Assembly (NCBI GenBank): GCA_000697335.1 | Contig: JNEM01011153.1 | Location: 1-23,047, forward strand | Direction: 5' to 3' | From: Conidiobolus incongruus B7586 | Taxonomy: Eukaryota; Entomophthoromycota; Entomophthoromycetes; Entomophthorales; Conidiobolaceae | DNA: 23,047 nucleotides | Shown here: piece by piece, positions 1 through 11,376 of the stretch | Layout: every line of letters starts with the position of its first letter | How positions within the stretch are numbered: the stretch's first letter is position 1 | The notes under the pieces: model-generated | Databases searched by the model: none | The model's input: only the letters and a program-made list of their open reading frames with translations | What the model was told of the DNA's origin: nothing | Program-made: the position numbers and the translations under genes

Positions 1-320
1 AATAAATAATCCTCACTGAATATAGTTGATTATAAATGATACTATCAAGCCTACATACCTCACCATTGTTTCCTCCAACTTGGCTTGGTCCGATAAACTT
101 AAGGAATAAGGGATTGACTTTCACATCTTTCGTGTCAGGCTTTACAAAAATATCTATCAAATTATAAGTCTTAAATTAGTGAAAAATTCAGGTGTCTTAT
201 TACCTGATTTGATAGCTATCTCCTTAGCTATTTTAGGATCTCCCACCATTACAGCCCACCCTTGGTGTGTCATAACCTAAACCACAATGAGAGTCACCAA
301 TATCACAAGTCAATTCACTT
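1..320 (-). pseudogene. Partial inverted copy of P450-A (intron 1 part to intron 3)
   Basis: Read on the minus strand, this is an almost exact copy of P450-A from its intron 1 to the end of intron 3. Position p matches 7160-p with no gaps up to about 288. Exon 3 lies at 59-153 and exon 2 at 204-276, with both splice sites kept. Exon 2 is identical to P450-A; exon 3 has one difference (a synonymous AAC to AAT), and intron 2 has one. In the last stretch (289-320, inside intron 1) differences become frequent, and homology stops near the exon 1/intron 1 junction. I find no exon 1 or promoter to the right, so the copy is 5'-truncated. Exons 4-9 would lie beyond the left edge, so how much remains is unknown. 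It is called a pseudogene because the anchor exon is missing; a replacement first exon cannot be excluded. Confidence 0.85.
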
Positions 321-1334
321 TTAATATATCATCACCCGTGATTATTTTAAATTTATAAAAGAGTATTAAACACAATTTCTAATAAAGTTGAGTTGTATTA
401 TATCAACAAGATTGTAATGTAACTTTAGTATTTATTTTACTTTATATAGTTTATAAAAGATTTTGTTTGTTTCATCTCAAGTTTTTGACAAAAAAATATA
501 TATTATTATTATAATTAAAATAACATTTAGGAAGCTTGGTGTGTAAATTATTCAATTTATATTTATTCATTAACAATTATATATTTTAAATGATCTTAAT
601 ATTATAAAATTATATTATAAAGAAAATTGACAATATGCGAGGATATAATTTATGCCTTTTTGTTCATTTTATTTGTATGACTGAATCATATTAGAAGGTA
701 ATAAATATCGCAAGCATGCTATTTTTAATTGAGTTTTCAATATTTTTTTAACTTAGAATGGTGTACAATTTAATATTTCTTCAACAAAAAGTATCTCTGT
801 AAAATGTGATATCATAATTGAATATTAACCTAATCCCAAATATATATAATGATATTAAATATTCCAGTAACCTATATTAATCAATGAATAAATTCACTAT
901 CCTTACCCAGGACTTTCACCAAGTTGTTAACAATATGCAATTCTGGATGAATTATTAATTGAGATCAAATCTTAGAGAATAGAAGTAAAATTATTTTCCA
1001 TATGATTGGTGATATATTTAAAATTGTATAAGGGTTACTTAATAATTAATAGAGTAAAACGGATCATACCAACTATATTAATGATAAATAGTAAATGTAT
1101 TGCTTGATATAATATAACAACAAAGTTTTGATTCTATGATATGTGGTCCAATCAATCTTGAATATTTAATCAAAGTCAATTATTTTACTAAACAAAGCAA
1201 TTTATAGTGAGAATTTTGTGTTGCAAATTTCATTAAATTTGAATTTCAAATTTAACAAAAATTAAAATTCGAAAAGTTGAAAAACTTGCCAAATTCAATC
1301 TGTTCACTCAAATCTAGAACTACATCATTTGAAC
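321..1334. other. Intergenic, no gene seen
   Basis: AT-rich spacer between the inverted P450 fragment and psi-1. I looked for exon 1 and the promoter of the inverted copy on the minus strand and found no convincing match. No reading frame, repeat or RNA is recognisable. Confidence 0.5.
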
Positions 1335-1367
1335 TATAAAGTGTGCTATAAAATTCGATTTACAGTC
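1335..1367 (+). promoter_or_regulatory. Relic core promoter of psi-1
   Basis: Two TATA-like boxes occur, TATAAA at 1335 and TATAAAA at 1347. CAGTC starts exactly 16 nt after the start of the second box, the same spacing as before P450-A and psi-3. The ancestral ATG is at 1381. Confidence 0.5.
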
Positions 1368-1380
1368 ATCAATCCCAAAA

Positions 1381-2650
1381 ATGGTGGTTTTACTATTGTC
1401 AATCATGCTCATTGAAAGCTTTACAAAATCTATTAATTAATACAATGGTCTAAAGAATTAAGGAATTTGAAAACATCTCTATGGTTCGTTTTTTAATTCT
1501 GTCGCTAAGAGGTTTCTATGAGATATCCGAGGGGTTGCTTCAGTCTTTTATAAATAGATATAAAGCTATTAGGATCTATTTAGGTATCGTAATAATGGAG
1601 ATAGTATATAGATAGTGTATAGAGCTTTACACATCAAGGATAGTTCGTGAAGGTGCAAGATCCTAAAATTTCTAAAGAGCTCATTATCAAATCAGGTAGG
1701 ATAAGTTGAATATTTCTATTATTTCAATTACCAATAATTTTTTGTAAAAAATATCTTTCAAACACCTTATGACGCAAAGTATTTTCACTAATGTTTGATT
1801 TTTAGATATATTGGTCCTTTTTAAGCTGAATTATGACGAGTTGATTAGAATATATATCTGCATTATTAACTAATATGTGTAATGTTCAAATAATGTCTGG
1901 GAATGGTAGAGATGGTAAAATTCTTAATCCAATCTACAATTAGAGTAATGAGCAGTTGGGAACCGTGTAAAAATTTGATTATAAATGGCAGCAATCCAAA
2001 AATATTGAAGTCCAAATGCATGATATGATTCAAAAAATTCTTTGTATTGTTGGCATTTCTTGGATATCAGCATTGAAAATTAAAATCACTTTTGATGCAC
2101 TCAATAAAGCAATTTTTATCCTTGACTTCCAAGCAATCCTCCACACCAAATAAAATAATTTGAAGTATCAACTATTATTTCAGTCTTAAAAAGTTTTTAA
2201 CTCAAATATCTTTAATCTAGCCGATATTATTATCAAATTTTAATTCAAGCTATTCTTATACATTTAATTTTGATCGTTTAATTATATACCATTTTTCAAG
2301 AAATTTCAATTGAGCCAAGTTTTAGAATATTATATTCAATCCGTAGATCAAGTGATAGATCTTAGAAAGCCAGCAGCATGAAGTTCTAACTTTGAAGATA
2401 ATTTTTGTCTGATTTCAGAATATATTCAATCTATGATAAACATGGAATTTTTGAAATTGACTCTGAATGAAAAAAGAGTAATACATTTATTTTATTTATG
2501 TCATCATTGCCTTTATATTCAAAATTGAAATTTTATATTTATATAATATAATTCACTATTTACTAGATAATCAAAGTCTTTTAATATTTTAAGCATATTA
2601 TTTTACTAGTTATAAATTTTTTAATAATTTATTCAAATCTATATATATCA
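1381..2650 (+). pseudogene. Cytochrome P450 pseudogene psi-1 (exons 1-6, perhaps 7)
   Basis: Decayed relative of P450-A and P450-B. Exon 1 starts with ATG at 1381 (MVVLLL), and WSKELRNL aligns with CPKELRQL of P450-A; it ends near 1574 with a frameshift and stops. Exon 2 is about 1625-1695 (match to GDPKIAKEIAIKS at the DNA level). Exon 3 is about 1747-1840 (RYIGPF). Exon 4 is 1901-2037 (GAATGGTAGAG for the WxxxR helix, then KILNPIYN and MHDMIQ). Exon 5 is 2084-2132 (DALNKAIFILDFQ), with its donor changed to GC. Exon 6 is 2184-2477, exactly the 294 nt of the live genes, with PFFKKFQLSQ and IDLRKP. A weak exon 7 match (GATAATCAAAG) lies at 2563-2650 without a readable AGxDTT. I cannot place the heme loop, so the 3' third is lost or unrecognisable. 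Base composition stays moderate, unlike the AT-bleached 5' half of psi-3. Confidence 0.85.
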
Positions 2651-4089
2651 CTTTTTTGGAAATTTTCATGAAAGCATGAATGAAAACATGAAATCGTGAA
2701 TATTCTCATAATCAAATAAATATTTTTACAATCAATATAAAAAACATTCTTCATTTTAGTTAGCGTAAACATATGTACAACTATAGAAATTTGCAATAAT
2801 CAGAGAAGATTTTTAATATTATTTATACTCATTAATATAATAACTTGCAAAGCCTTTACTAAATAATTGATAGTTTTATATTTTTAAATATTTTTATTAA
2901 TAATTTTTTTGAAAAAATAATTAAATGAAATTTCAAAATTTAAAATATATATAGCTCGGATTAAATAATATTTTTAAAATTTTATATAAATTATGTATTT
3001 TGGTTTCAATATTTATTTTAATAATTTGAAAAAAGATTTTTTAAATTAACAATTGAAAAGCTTGGGTTGAAATATTTGATATTTTACTATAGATATCAAG
3101 ATATATATCAATACAAAAATACTAACTATTACTTTGTAAAGTAATTAATGAAATATTACTTTATTAATTATTAAAAGAAATGATAAACAAGATATTTTGA
3201 TTTATAATAATATTTATATATAAAAAGTTAAGTTACTATATATATATTGATGGAAAAAATGATATATATTTCCATATCCTTGATATTCATCAAATACAAA
3301 TAATATAATTGTAATTTTATTAATAGGTTGCAATATAAAATAACAGAAAAATCAATAATAACTGAATCTTTAATATATACTTTGTATTTTAAAACTTGAA
3401 ATAAAATTTCAAAAATAATTTATAAAATTATAATAGGAATTAGTAAATATTAAGATTTTAAAATTATATTATTAATACAAGTAAGGTTTCAACAAATTAA
3501 CTAATATTGTTTTTTTTCATAAATTTGTAAACAATAAATCTAAAAAAATAATTTGATTTTTTAGCCACAATATATATCTATCAAATATTTTCTTAAATAA
3601 TCAAAAATTATTAGCGATCTTATATATTCTATAGATAAATCAACACTTAGCTGATATTTTTGAAGTTTTTCCATATCTATGATAATAAACCATAATTAGT
3701 TTGAAATCATAAATTTTTTGGTTTGCAAATAAATTAAATTCAACAAATTATACTGTATTTTATTTTGTAATAAACCTAATTAATTCTTAAAAATAAATAA
3801 TTAAAATAGTAAAAAAGATAAAAATAAGAGAGATAGCTAATAAAATCATAATAAAATATTAATTATATAATATAAACAATTATTTAGAGATTGAGCCAAA
3901 AGAAATTTATAAAATATCTATACGTATCATAAAAACTAATAAATATTATAATATAATATATTTATATTTATATTTATATAATTTTAAATGATTTAGGAAA
4001 ATTTTCAAGTAAATTTATAATCTTATTGATATAAAATCACTGATGAAATAGAGAAATATTAATAATATATCCCAATATAAATAGAAAAA
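2651..4089. other. AT desert, probably decayed repeats
   Basis: Extremely AT-rich with frequent TpA and no coding frame. A very weak match to the exon 8 region of the P450s may lie near 2770-2820 (frame reading MYNYRN), but I do not rely on it. The rest may be old transposon sequence that is too bleached to name. Confidence 0.4.
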
Positions 4090-5577
4090 TTAAATAGATA
4101 TTATTTAAGAAAAATAATATTAAGGGATAAATAAGGTTATAAAAAGAGTATATTGCATCTATTCTCAAAATTTTATTTTATCTATTCATTAGGTGTATAA
4201 TAAATATAATACACTTTTCTCCATTTATTAATTAAATTAAAATTAAAAATTAAATAATTTTATCATTTTATTACTATAGAAATTAAATAATAAAATAGTT
4301 TTAAAACTAAAATTAAATAAAAATATTAATAAATGATATATAAAGTTTATTACACAATATAAAACTAATACTCTCTTTTATCTTTAATAGCTCTTTGCCA
4401 TATTTTTGGCAAGTTTCTAACATCTAAAAAATAGCTCTTTTTATTAAAAACTGAAATTTGATATTTTACAAATTAATCTAATTTGTTTGTAAAATTTATT
4501 TTCCTTTAAATATATTATTTAATTACCTAAAACAATTATAATCACATAAGTTATAATCAGGTGAGTATACTAGATATGGTAGCTTTTTCTAGTTTTTTTA
4601 TAAAAAATCTTTTATAAGTTTAATTTTATATATTTTATAATTATTATATAAAACTATAAATATTCTTAATTTATATAAAAACATCAATTAGAAACTATTT
4701 TATTTAAAAAAACAATATAAAACTTATTATTAATTAGTTTATCCTTAAGAATTAAATAAAAAGACTATATTCCATTTTAATTCACTATAATATCTAATAT
4801 TCACTTATTAATAAAATATTTGTTCATTGGAATTTTCAAAAGGGATTGTTTTAATTTATCCTGATATTTTGTTCTATTTTTATATAAAAATCTATATATA
4901 AGGATCTAAGATTTATTAATTACAATAATTTAATATAAAAACTACTACTTATGGTAATATTTTAATAAGTTTTATTTATTTATAATTATTTTAATTTTCT
5001 TCTAAACTTTAATTAAATTATAAGTTATCTATATTATAATTTTATTAATTAATCTAAGTTTAAATTTTAATATATATAAATACTTATATGATTTATAATA
5101 AAATACCTTGATAATTCATTAATTGTAATAAAAAGGTATTTTTAAATATTTTTTTATTTTATTAATTAATAAAAAAATAACAATAGAAATTAAACTTTTA
5201 TATTGAGGTAAATTTCAAATAGTATCCTTTCTAGCTTTAAAATGGTGGATCTAGTAACAAATGGTAAATTTAGATAAAGCATTATCTCCATAAGCTGTTT
5301 ATAGATCTTGAATGATTTTAGAGGGTATATGGTTAAGTTTTAATGATATTAAAATAAAAAATATTTGATGATCAATATTTAGTTTAAATATGATTAAATT
5401 TAACCTCAAATTTTAAATTCAAAATTTTTAATAAAAAAAATAATTATAAAGTATATATATATATATATATTTTCAAAATATTTATTCTCCTATATATTTT
5501 ATATATTTGATTTTTCAAGACTAGCAATATGCTTGAAAAATCAGAAATTAAAAAATATGCCATTTCTTTCTTTCCAA
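4090..5577 (+). repeat. Dispersed repeat, copy A
   Basis: About 1.45 kb, homologous along its length to 19013-20490 (copy C) and in large part to 12670-13975 (B) and 22201-23047 (D). Shared anchors with C are AAGGGATA near the left end, TAGCTCTTTTTATTAAAAACTG (near 4430; TAGTTCTTTTTATTAAAGACTG in C), AATTACCTAAA, and the right end TTGAAAAATCAGAAATTAAA. No open frame or transposase motif is seen. Strand is arbitrary. Class is unknown: it might be a non-autonomous DNA element or the remains of a longer element. A TA microsatellite (5452-5471) sits at the equivalent place in A and C. Confidence 0.7.
5508..5543. repeat. Hairpin near right end of repeat copy A
   Basis: Perfect 12-bp inverted repeat, TGATTTTTCAAG at 5508-5519 and CTTGAAAAATCA at 5532-5543, with a 12-nt loop. 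The right arm is conserved in copies B (13932) and C (20443); the left arm has decayed there. The hairpin lies about 30 nt inside the end of homology. Confidence 0.7.
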
Positions 5578-6220
5578 ACTAATATTTTTACCTAATAAAA
5601 TTTTAATTCGATATTAAATGATATTGGAATGTTCAGTATATTTTTTGTGTCAATTAAGATTAAGATGATCAAATTTAATATTTATATAAATATTATTTAA
5701 TTAAGTAATAATTTGATTGCTAATTTAGGAATATAGATTCTCAATATAAGAAAATAATCCAAGTCTTGATTAACTGACATTGATTTGACACATTATCAAG
5801 TATAAACATTTATTTGTGAATTGAAGAAATAATGAGTTGAATTTATAATTTCAAATTTTAAAATTAATAATAGTTCAATATTATAATGTTAAAAATATAC
5901 TTCAAATTTTTTGGTTTCTACAAATGTTCTATTATTTTTCATACTAGTTATCTTCTCAATTCAATAAATTTTATAATCACATCAAAAAAAATAATCTTAC
6001 TATAGCTTATAGAATTTCGGAGCTATAATGATTATATTTCATGGAGTGATCCAGCTTGTCAAACATTAATAAAACTTATAAAGAATCATAGAATACTCTT
6101 ATAATGGTTTAGTATATCCAAGAATGCATATAAACTAATTAATACATTCAATTCTCTTGGGTAAAGTAATTATAAAAAACTTTCAATTTGATTAATTGAT
6201 TGAGGTAGACTTGAAATTGT
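5578..6220. other. Intergenic upstream of P450-A
   Basis: Moderately AT-rich spacer between repeat copy A and the conserved upstream block. No gene is seen. Composition changes sharply at 5570, where the repeat ends. Confidence 0.45.
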
Positions 6221-6292
6221 CAAGGAAGTGCCAAGAAGTTCCTATTCCGCACCTTTACGGGATCTAGTTCCCAATTCATCACGAATCATTTG
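6221..6292 (+). promoter_or_regulatory. Conserved upstream block of P450-A
   Basis: About 72 nt, 410 to 340 nt before the start codon, clearly similar to 15247-15322, which lies at the same distance before P450-B. Shared cores are CGGGATC, TTCCCAA and TCACGA. It is unusually GC-rich for the surroundings and keeps CpG. I infer an upstream activating region; CGG triplets are typical binding sites of fungal zinc-cluster factors, but no factor can be named. Confidence 0.55.
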
Positions 6293-6576
6293 ATTTAATA
6301 GGAATTTCCTAATAACATTGGTTGATTCAAAATTAACCAAACTTTAACTAATTAAAATTTTGATAATCTCACTACTTCATCAATTTTTCTAATTACATCC
6401 CAATCAATAATTAAATTCATTGTCAAAAGTTAATTGGAGATTAATATTAAACCAGAATTTATTAAACCCCTAAGTGAAAAACCAGATACCAAATTTGGAC
6501 CTGAAAAAAAAGTTACCAAATATATTCAGATTGCTAAATATGGTGATCATTAGTATATACATTTTATGTTCTTTGG

Positions 6577-6597
6577 TATATAAACGAAATTGCAGTC
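6577..6597 (+). promoter_or_regulatory. TATA box and CAGTC of P450-A
   Basis: TATATAA at 6577-6583, 54 nt before the ATG, followed by CAGTC at 6593. The same TATA-16 nt-CAGTC spacing precedes psi-1 and psi-3. Confidence 0.6.
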
Positions 6598-6630
6598 CCC
6601 ATCTCAATCATATTAAACACTATTAACAGA

Positions 6631-8516
6631 ATGATATACTTATTACTCATTACAATTCCAATACTCCTAATTCTATACAAACTTTACAACTTGATCGAAT
6701 GTCCCAAAGAATTGCGACAGTTACCAGCTGCTCCATTTCTAAGTTTTTTTCAATTGGCAATTTCACAGCGACCATTTGATGAGAAGTTCGAAGAAATGTA
6801 TCAAGGATTGATTGACAAGCATGGAATCGTTAGGGTAAGTGAAGAATTGATCTGTGATATTGATGACCCTCATTGTGGTTTAGGTTATGACACACCAAGG
6901 GTGGGCTGTAATGGTGGGAGATCCTAAAATAGCTAAGGAGATAGCTATCAAATCAGGTAATAAGACACCTGAATTTTTCACTAATTTATGACTTATAATT
7001 TGATAGATATTTTTGTAAAGCCTGACACGAAAGATGTGAAAGTCAACCCCTTATTCCTTAAGTTTATCGGACCAAGCCAAGTTGGAGGAAACAATGGTGA
7101 GGTATGTAGGCTTGATAGTATCATTTATAATCAACTATATTCAGTGAGGATTATTTATTAGGATTGGAAGAGACATAGGAAGATTATCAATCCCATTTTC
7201 AATAGGTCTTGGAGTACCGAAATGTTTGGCAATTGTGTCAACGATTTGATTGAGAATTGGCAACAGTACGATGGTAAAGATGTGAAGGTGCACGATATGA
7301 TTCAAAGGTAATTCATCAAATGATACAACTGTGATGATTATTAATTGAAAACATTAGATTAACTTTGGACGTACTTGGCAAAGCTATATTTAACATTGAC
7401 TTTCAAGTAATTACTCCTATAAAACTACAAACTCAATCTGACATATTTTGCAGGCTATCAAAGATCCAGACTCTAAACTGTACCATATCTATAACAATAT
7501 TATGGGAGCATTATTTCACCAATTCCAATATCTTCTTTTTCCCTTCCTCGAGAGTTTACCATTCTTCAAACGTGACCAATTGAATCAAAACTTGGATGAT
7601 TATAACAACTTTGTGGATGAGATGATTGACCTCAGGAAGGACGAAATGCAAACTAGGGAGATTGGAAATAATGATGATTTAATTTCTGCTTTAATTATGA
7701 GTAATGAGAAGGAGACGGAAGCTAAATTGACTAGAGATGAAATTAGAGTAAATTTAATACTACAATCGTCGATAAACAAATTAAATAAGCCTTTAGGATA
7801 ATTTAAAAGTGTTCATATTAGCAGGTCACGATACCACTTCCAACACTTTAACTAGTACTTTGTATTATTTGGCACGCTATCCTGTAAATTATAAATTATA
7901 AATTTTATTAAAAAATCTATTAATATATTAATATTATAGGCAATTCAGGATAAAGTACGCAACCAGATATTGGAAGCTTTGGATTATCCCAATGAACTCA
8001 AGGTTCCAACAATTGAACAATTGAAAAGCATTCCTTATTTGGACCTAGTCAACAAAGAATCTATGAGAATCATGACCACAGTCAGTAGTGTGAATCGCAC
8101 TACATCAGTTACTCACACTTTAAGCAATGGTGTCACAATCCCCAAAAACACATTAGTTTTCCTACATTTGTGGGCATTGCATCGCAACAAGAATTACTTC
8201 AAAAATCCCCAAGAATTCAATCCTGATCGATTCCAAAATATCTCAAGTGATGAATCTAAATCATGGTTGCCATTTTTAACAGGGAATAGATCATGTAATT
8301 ATATACCTTTTGATGCTGATATTGAAGCTAATATATTGTTTAGGCATTGGAACCACTTTTTCGATCATGGAACAAAGAGTTACTATTGCCATGCTCTTAC
8401 AGAAATTTGAATTTATTTTACCTCGTGACAATGAAGATTTCGATCGGGTTAGATTGACCTCGTTTGGAGTGATTAGACCAAATGATTTGAAGATCAAGGT
8501 CCAAGTTAGAATGTGA
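6631..8516 (+). CDS. Cytochrome P450 monooxygenase, P450-A
   Basis: Heme-thiolate monooxygenase, expected in the ER membrane with electrons from NADPH-P450 reductase; substrate unknown. Spliced from nine exons: 6631-6834, 6884-6956, 7007-7101, 7162-7307, 7358-7406, 7454-7747, 7797-7883, 7940-8294 and 8344-8516. This gives 491 aa without a stop, normal for the family. All introns are GT-AG, 47-60 nt. Residues 2-17 form a membrane anchor, followed by the hinge LPAAP. Helix C has W126-K-R-H-R130; helix I has AGHDTTS (296-302); helix K has E356-S-M-R359; PDRF is at 411-414; the heme loop FLTGNRSCIG has ligand C435, whose codon is split by intron 8. The start is the first ATG after the TATA box and matches P450-B. 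It is about 78% identical to P450-B with identical exon lengths. Exons 2-3 are also present as an almost exact inverted copy at 1-320. The tail resembles P450s of early-diverging fungi; I cannot assign a CYP number. Confidence 0.95.
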
Positions 8517-8554
8517 AAGATTCTACATACTGTGAACTTCCATTTTATTAATTG

Positions 8555-8560
8555 AATAAA
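8555..8560 (+). terminator. Possible polyadenylation signal of P450-A
   Basis: AATAAA 39 nt after the stop codon. In such AT-rich DNA this could be chance; no equivalent is seen behind P450-B. Confidence 0.25.
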
Positions 8561-11054
8561 TTGGAATTAATATTGTTATCAACCATTTTATCAATATATA
8601 TTCGAGTTGATTTGGATTTGCTAAATATTTTTCTCAAATTCTTTGGAAAAAATAAGATTCTTGATATATAGATCATATTGTTGACAATTTTGATTTAATT
8701 CAAATTTAATATAACTTGTATATATCAATCAACTATATTCATATATTTCAAATATGATATTTACCTAATTCTTAAGTCTAAATATTTTAATTATTAATTT
8801 TTACAACCTCTGAAATTATGTAAAATAAGCTCTCTATTCCAAAAAACACTATCAAAATATTTTTTTGAAATATTATTTTCCTCCTGTGCCATATATTGTA
8901 TCTATATATTAGTAATTCAATATTTTCTTTTTATATGATTTTAATCAATATGTAATATAATCAAAGAATTTATTATAAATTCATAATACTATGGCAATAT
9001 TTTGCGATATATCGTTTATTGAAAACATATATATTTCGCAAAATCAATAAAATATCTAAATCACATTGATTAATTTTTAATTATAATTTTCAATATAATT
9101 TTATTAATAGTCTATCTATATTCAATTATTACTGTTTAATATACCTAGTTGTGATGTTCATTAAGTTATAATACTTGAAACAATGATTTCAATACTTCGT
9201 TATGGAAAATAAGTAATGATATTTTTCAATAACTACATAATTCACGTCATATTATTTACTGTATATTAATTACTATAGTACACCTTTATGTATCTGTCTA
9301 TAGATAAATTTTTATTACTAATCTTATTTGTAAAAAATTAATTTAATAGATGATATTGAATAATTTTGTAATTATGTTTTAAGCTATGTTAAAAATATTT
9401 TTCATTGTTTCTATTTTCTATATAACTAGGATTTAAAAAATATTATTTTAATATATAGTTTGATATATGTTTTATCATAACTTTTTTTCAAATATTTATA
9501 TCACTTATATCTAAAAAAATTGATATTATATATGATATCTTTCAATATTATACAAATAATATATTACAAATTAAATTTAATTTCAATTATATAATATATT
9601 GAAAATATCACTATATCAAATATTAAGCTTAATAATTATTATATATAATATTTAATTTTCATAATTTTCATTATTATCATATTTTTTGACAAATTAGCAA
9701 TTTTCCAAGATTATATATATTAAAAATATTAAAATAATTATTTATATTTTGGAGATATTTATCTATCTAAATAACTAATAATTATTAAATATAATATATT
9801 TTTGATATAAATAAAATAGATTTTATTATTTACTATTTATATATTAATAGTAATATAATATATTTACTATAATATACTTTCTTTACTAATTTATTAGTCC
9901 ATTATTATTAATTACTTAATAATCTAATCCATATTTATTCCTTTTAAAAAATAGACTATCCAAATCAAGATATTAATTATTAATTTATTTAAAGTCATTA
10001 TTTTTTATTAGCAAACCCCCTTGAATTTATAATAATTAAATTAATAATTTTATATTATATGATATGTTATAAATATCCAATAAGCTTAAAAAATATATTT
10101 TAAATGGAATATCTATTTTTATATTAATAAATCATATTAGTTATTATTAAATAGAGTAATATAAACCTTTTTATTAAAATTTGGAAAAAATAATTATATT
10201 ATGGAATTGGTTATTCAATAAATCTATATTTAGTAAAATTAAAAAAAATAACTTTGCTTTTCTTTCCCTCTTTATTATTTTATATCTAATAGTAAATAAT
10301 ATCCTGTTTTTATTAGTCTTATTTTTTAAAAGCCTAGGATTTGTACTGAAGAATAATTTAAGATTTAATTATAGAATTTTGATGATATTTTTGGTATTTC
10401 ATATTATAAACATATTTGGAGAATATTTTGTATAATTGCCTAAGCCTATGGTTAACTTATATTGATTTAGCCTTAATAAAATTATAATATTAGAAAAAAT
10501 TGAAAATATTTATTATTAAGCTGATAATATATTAATAAACATTTTAGCTGTTTTTAATAAATATTTAAGAAAAATTTGATAATATTTTAGTTAAACTTAT
10601 TTTGATTATATAAGTAATATTATTTATTTTGATTAATATAGATATATTCAAATTCATATCTATTAATAAAAAATAGCTTCCCAAATAATATAAATAATGG
10701 AAGTATTTTAGAATATAATAAATAAAATAAATTTTAATATTTATATATATATATATTAATTTACTTTTCAAATATTAAAAATGATTGGAATGATATATCT
10801 ATATAAATCTTATTATTAATTAACATATAATTATATCAATCAAAGTGCATTTTATATTGAATACCAAATAATAAATATCAATATAAAAATAATAAACTGA
10901 ATTAAATCATATTTCAAATTAATAATTAATTTATTAAATTTATTATCAAAATCTTATTAATTGGATATACCAAATTGATAATTTTAAATCTCAATGCATA
11001 TATTTATTTATATTAACTTTATCTGAGATATATACCAATTTATTTCTTATTTTA
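8561..11054. other. AT-rich spacer and desert, no gene
   Basis: The first ~700 nt keep moderate composition and, near 8670-8750, resemble the 3' flank of P450-B. From about 9300 the sequence is almost pure A/T. Short open frames here (for example 10181-10435) are long runs of I, L, N, F and K codons without a recognisable domain, so I do not call them. Probably decayed repeats. Confidence 0.45.
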
Positions 11055-11061
11055 TACACTA

Positions 11062-11275
11062 ACCTACAAAAGTAAGTTATAAAATCAAATATATATATTT
11101 TAATTAATAACTAAAACAATTGTATATATTAATTTACTTGAAATTATAATATATAATTAAGGTATATTATTTGATTATAAATAAATATATTTAGATATAT
11201 TTAGTAAACTATTAGCAAAAATATTAACCTTTAATATTTAACTAAGGTGAGTTATAAATTTGTGGGTTTTTAAGA
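11062..11275 (+). repeat. Left terminal inverted repeat of Tc1-like element
   Basis: About 214 nt. The outer motif contains AGTTATAAA at 11075-11083 and the inner motif AGTTATAAA at 11250-11258, 175 nt apart. The inner end TTATAAATTTGTGGGTTTT matches the right arm closely; the middle is more diverged. Confidence 0.85.
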
Positions 11276-11376
11276 TAAAGGGATATATTTAATAATATAT
11301 AACCATATCTTTTTTCTTTATTATTATTTTATATAATATTTTATAGATATATTAAATTCTTTTTATTAGTATTATT

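Noticed and set aside
330-530. Possible exon 1 for the inverted P450 copy
   Set aside because: Best alignment at the expected place is about 17 of 39 bases, little above chance in AT-rich DNA.
2660-2830. Exon 8 remnant of psi-1
   Set aside because: Only a short, weak reading (MYNYRN) near 2770; ExxR, PDRF and heme loop cannot be found.
5508-5577. Helitron 3' end (hairpin followed by CTRR)
   Set aside because: The hairpin is present, but no CTRR follows at the usual distance in copies A, B or C, and no Rep/helicase is seen.
8291-8497. Minus-strand frame opposite the end of P450-A
   Set aside because: Antisense shadow of exon 9 of a gene whose splice model is fully supported.
10181-10435. 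84-codon open frame with hydrophobic stretches
   Set aside because: Sits in an AT desert; composition (I, L, F, N, K) is what A/T-only DNA gives; no domain or homologous copy in the window.
10565-10771. Minus-strand 68-codon frame
   Set aside because: Same reason: low-complexity I/Y/K/N translation of desert DNA.
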